A stretch of DNA of 6,312 nt from Methylocystaceae bacterium. GTDB taxonomy: Bacteria > Pseudomonadota > Alphaproteobacteria > Rhizobiales > Beijerinckiaceae. Below are positions 5,272-6,312 of this stretch, in pieces (the stretch's first letter is position 1; every line of letters begins with the position of its first letter). The notes beneath the pieces were generated by a model, which worked only from the letters and a program-made list of their open reading frames with translations, ran no database searches and had not been told where the DNA came from. The translations under genes and the position numbers were made by a program. The DNA is taken from contig PLZT01000009.1 of NCBI GenBank assembly GCA_003152255.1, positions 1 through 6,312 on the forward strand, in the 5' to 3' direction.

Positions 5272-5535
5272 ATGAAGATACCCTCTACGCGATGGCGCGC
5301 AAGGCTCCGCGCCAGCAGGCAGTGGGAGGCCCCGCGTTCCTTTATCGCACCTGCCTCCTTTTGGCGCGTGGATTTTCGGGCGGCGGAGCTCTTGCAGATC
5401 GCCCAGCACCTCATGACCTGGGGACCTACGGTCACCATTCTCGCGCCAGACGACCTGAAAGCCATCATGTGGGAGGAGATCGAGGCGCTTCATGCGCACC
5501 ATCGTCCTGTAAAAAAGAAAAGCCGCGCGAAATGA
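5272..5535 (+). pseudogene. C-terminal fragment of a WYL-domain transcriptional regulator
   Basis: WYL proteins (YafY/PafC-like) are DNA-binding regulators with an N-terminal helix-turn-helix, a ligand-sensing WYL domain and a C-terminal extension. Of 87 residues, about 30-80 (FWRVDFRAAELLQIAQHLMT, then WGPTVTILAPDDLKAIM and EEIEALHAHH) follow the C-terminal extension pattern, in which a helix ending (L/F).WG..V.VL.P.EL is followed by an Ala-rich helix. The first 28 residues are Arg-rich and unlike the family, and a stop at 5260-5262 closes the frame upstream. So both the helix-turn-helix and the WYL core are missing. The ATG at 5272 has no strong ribosome-binding site. The stop overlaps the ATG of the next gene (ATGA), a coupling probably inherited from an intact operon. 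Such regulators often accompany phage-defence genes. Confidence 0.6.
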
Positions 5536-5966
5536 TCGGCGCATTCGAAGCCGAACAGCCGAGCGTTGGCATTTTCTGGGTCGTCGAGCCAATGCGCGGC
5601 GAGCCTCGGTTGCTGACGGCGGGGTGTTGACTCGAAGCTGCCGAGTCCTACGGCGACTGTTTGACTTTCGGCTCCGGCCACTATGAGATTTGGGAAGAAT
5701 GGCGCACGATGCACAACGCTGACGCCGCTTTGCGCATGCTTGCTCGCGTGCATGAATACGAGGACTGGCCGCGCGGGCGCATCGTCTATGACCGGTCCAA
5801 GGTCCGTTTTGTGCTTTATGCCGACCGGAAGCTGATGCTGCCGGGAACAATCGCTCGGATTCAGAGGCAGTTCGCAATTTCGGCGGGGCGGACGATGGTG
5901 GAGACCGATTTGCACTACAAAAGCAATGAGACGCCGGGGCCGCTAACCATAGTGGATAAAGTTTGA
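5532..5966 (+). pseudogene. Conserved small hypothetical protein interrupted by one in-frame TGA
   Basis: Reading 144 codons from the ATG at 5532 gives one coherent protein except for a TGA at codon 33 (5628-5630). Before it: EQPSVGIFWVVEP and RLLTAGC. After it, in the same frame: LEAAESYGDCLTFGSGHYEI, WEEWR, YEDWPRGRIVYDRSKVRFVL, YADRKL and ETDLHY. I recall this pattern (GIFW.., AEPYGD.LT...HYE.WE, (E/D)(D/E)WPRGR(I/V).(Y/F)D, F.(L/I)YAD) from a conserved protein of unknown function common in proteobacterial accessory DNA. Good similarity on both sides with no frame change makes a single nonsense mutation likeliest. A 6-bp hairpin (GACTCG/CGAGTC) begins within the TGA codon. Its start overlaps the stop of the WYL fragment by ATGA. 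The second half could be translated separately only from weak starts. Confidence 0.7.
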
Positions 5967-6239
5967 TACGTGGTACCCACGACGCAAGATGCCACTCGTC
6001 GTTGCTCTTGGACCGAATGTGAGCCGAAACGGACGTTTGAGACGTCTCCGGGGAAATTTGATCGGCATCGGCCGGGTGGGATAAGGGCCTCAGATGAAAC
6101 CTTGCTGGCGACCAAACGCAAAGTCTCGGTAAAAATCCAACGTTCGGAAGGTCATATGTTTGAGCCTCGAGAGCCTTTTGGCGAGTTCAGCCGCACCGTC
6201 GATTCCATCGAGCAGGAGCACGAGCTGGGGTAAACTAAA
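5967..6239. other. Region after the interrupted gene, no recognised gene
   Basis: An ORF is open on the plus strand from a GTG at 5970 to a TAA at 6231-6233 (87 codons), but its first half has no coding-like features. Its last 25 codons start with ATG at 6156, with GGAAGG 4 bases upstream (a short spacing), and read MFEPREPFGEFSRTVDSIEQ. This is an acidic peptide that could be a tiny gene or the edge of a fragment. I recognise no family. Confidence 0.25.
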
Positions 6240-6267
6240 GAACCAGCAATTAAAAAACAGCTGGTTC
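6240..6267 (-). terminator. Hairpin with T-rich tail on the minus strand
   Basis: A perfect 8-bp inverted repeat (GAACCAGC / GCTGGTTC) has a 12-base A-rich loop. Read on the minus strand the stem is followed by CTTTAGTTT, so it could end transcription coming from a gene to the right of the window, such as one in the possible insertion sequence. On the plus strand it follows an ORF stop at 6233, but the bases after it are not T-rich. Confidence 0.35.
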
Positions 6268-6288
6268 ACGTTCGTTCCCGAATTAACT

Positions 6289-6312
6289 AGGGCCTGTCAT
6301 CAATTAAGGGAT
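6289..6312. mobile_element. Possible left end of an IS5-family insertion sequence
   Basis: The window ends in GGGCCTGTCATCAATTAAGG, preceded by AACTA so that CTAG straddles the boundary. GGG-CCTGT followed by an AT-rich stretch resembles terminal inverted repeats of IS5-family (IS427-group) elements, which favour short targets such as CTAG or TA. Only about 24 bases are visible and no transposase is in the window, so this is a resemblance only. Confidence 0.3.

Noticed and set aside
5628..5647. Selenocysteine insertion signal at the in-frame TGA
   Set aside because: The hairpin starts within the stop codon and has only six base pairs; a typical bacterial SECIS apical stem lies further downstream. 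Neighbouring genes are also decayed.
5062..5877. Minus-strand ORF of 271 codons
   Set aside because: It lies opposite the WYL fragment and the conserved small protein and is an Arg-rich shadow. Only its last 34 codons (HU-like) look real.
5915..6121. Minus-strand ORF with NVRFGSHS, resembling translations of an alphaproteobacterial interspersed repeat
   Set aside because: The similarity covers only a few residues and cannot be told from chance without a search.

Overview
The window looks like accessory DNA from a GC-rich alphaproteobacterium, probably Hyphomicrobiales. This is inferred from the codon and GC character and from the look of several conserved small proteins, not from any marker gene. 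It is mostly a graveyard: short intact genes sit among truncated, frameshifted or stop-interrupted remnants, with two families of direct repeats and a possible insertion-sequence end at the right edge. No RNA gene, CRISPR array or origin was seen.

Left part (1-1811). A short remnant of a type I restriction-modification methyltransferase (HsdM) ends at the first copy of a diverged direct repeat of about 250 bp (309-555). The second copy is at 1551-1811. Between the copies, on the minus strand, lie a 40-residue single-pass membrane protein and a HEPN-domain protein carrying the R-x4-H motif of the HEPN ribonuclease fold. These two genes plus the repeats form a small cassette-like unit.

Middle (1812-4323). 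A visibly AT-rich gene on the plus strand encodes a two-pass membrane protein with a large extracytoplasmic middle, and its base composition suggests horizontal origin. About 400 bp without a recognisable gene follow. Next is a type III Mod-like adenine methyltransferase gene with a clear DPPY motif, broken by two single-base frameshifts and missing its C-terminal half. No restriction (Res) gene is present.

Right part (4324-6312). A 56-bp direct repeat (two copies, 5 mismatches) flanks a region holding a truncated small phage-type gene (minus strand) and, divergently, two tiny translationally coupled plus-strand ORFs, the second a 47-residue membrane protein. Beyond the second repeat copy are a minus-strand HU/IHF-like C-terminal fragment followed closely by a 61-codon ORF. 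On the plus strand come the C-terminal end of a WYL-domain regulator and, overlapping it by ATGA, a conserved small protein interrupted by one in-frame TGA. The last 300 bp hold little except a hairpin and a possible IS end.

The genes do not form one obvious pathway. The shared theme is defence and mobile-element cargo (HsdM, Mod, HEPN, a WYL regulator fragment) in various states of decay. I do not see a complete new system. The best leads are the repeat-flanked HEPN plus membrane-peptide pair and the AT-rich two-pass membrane protein.
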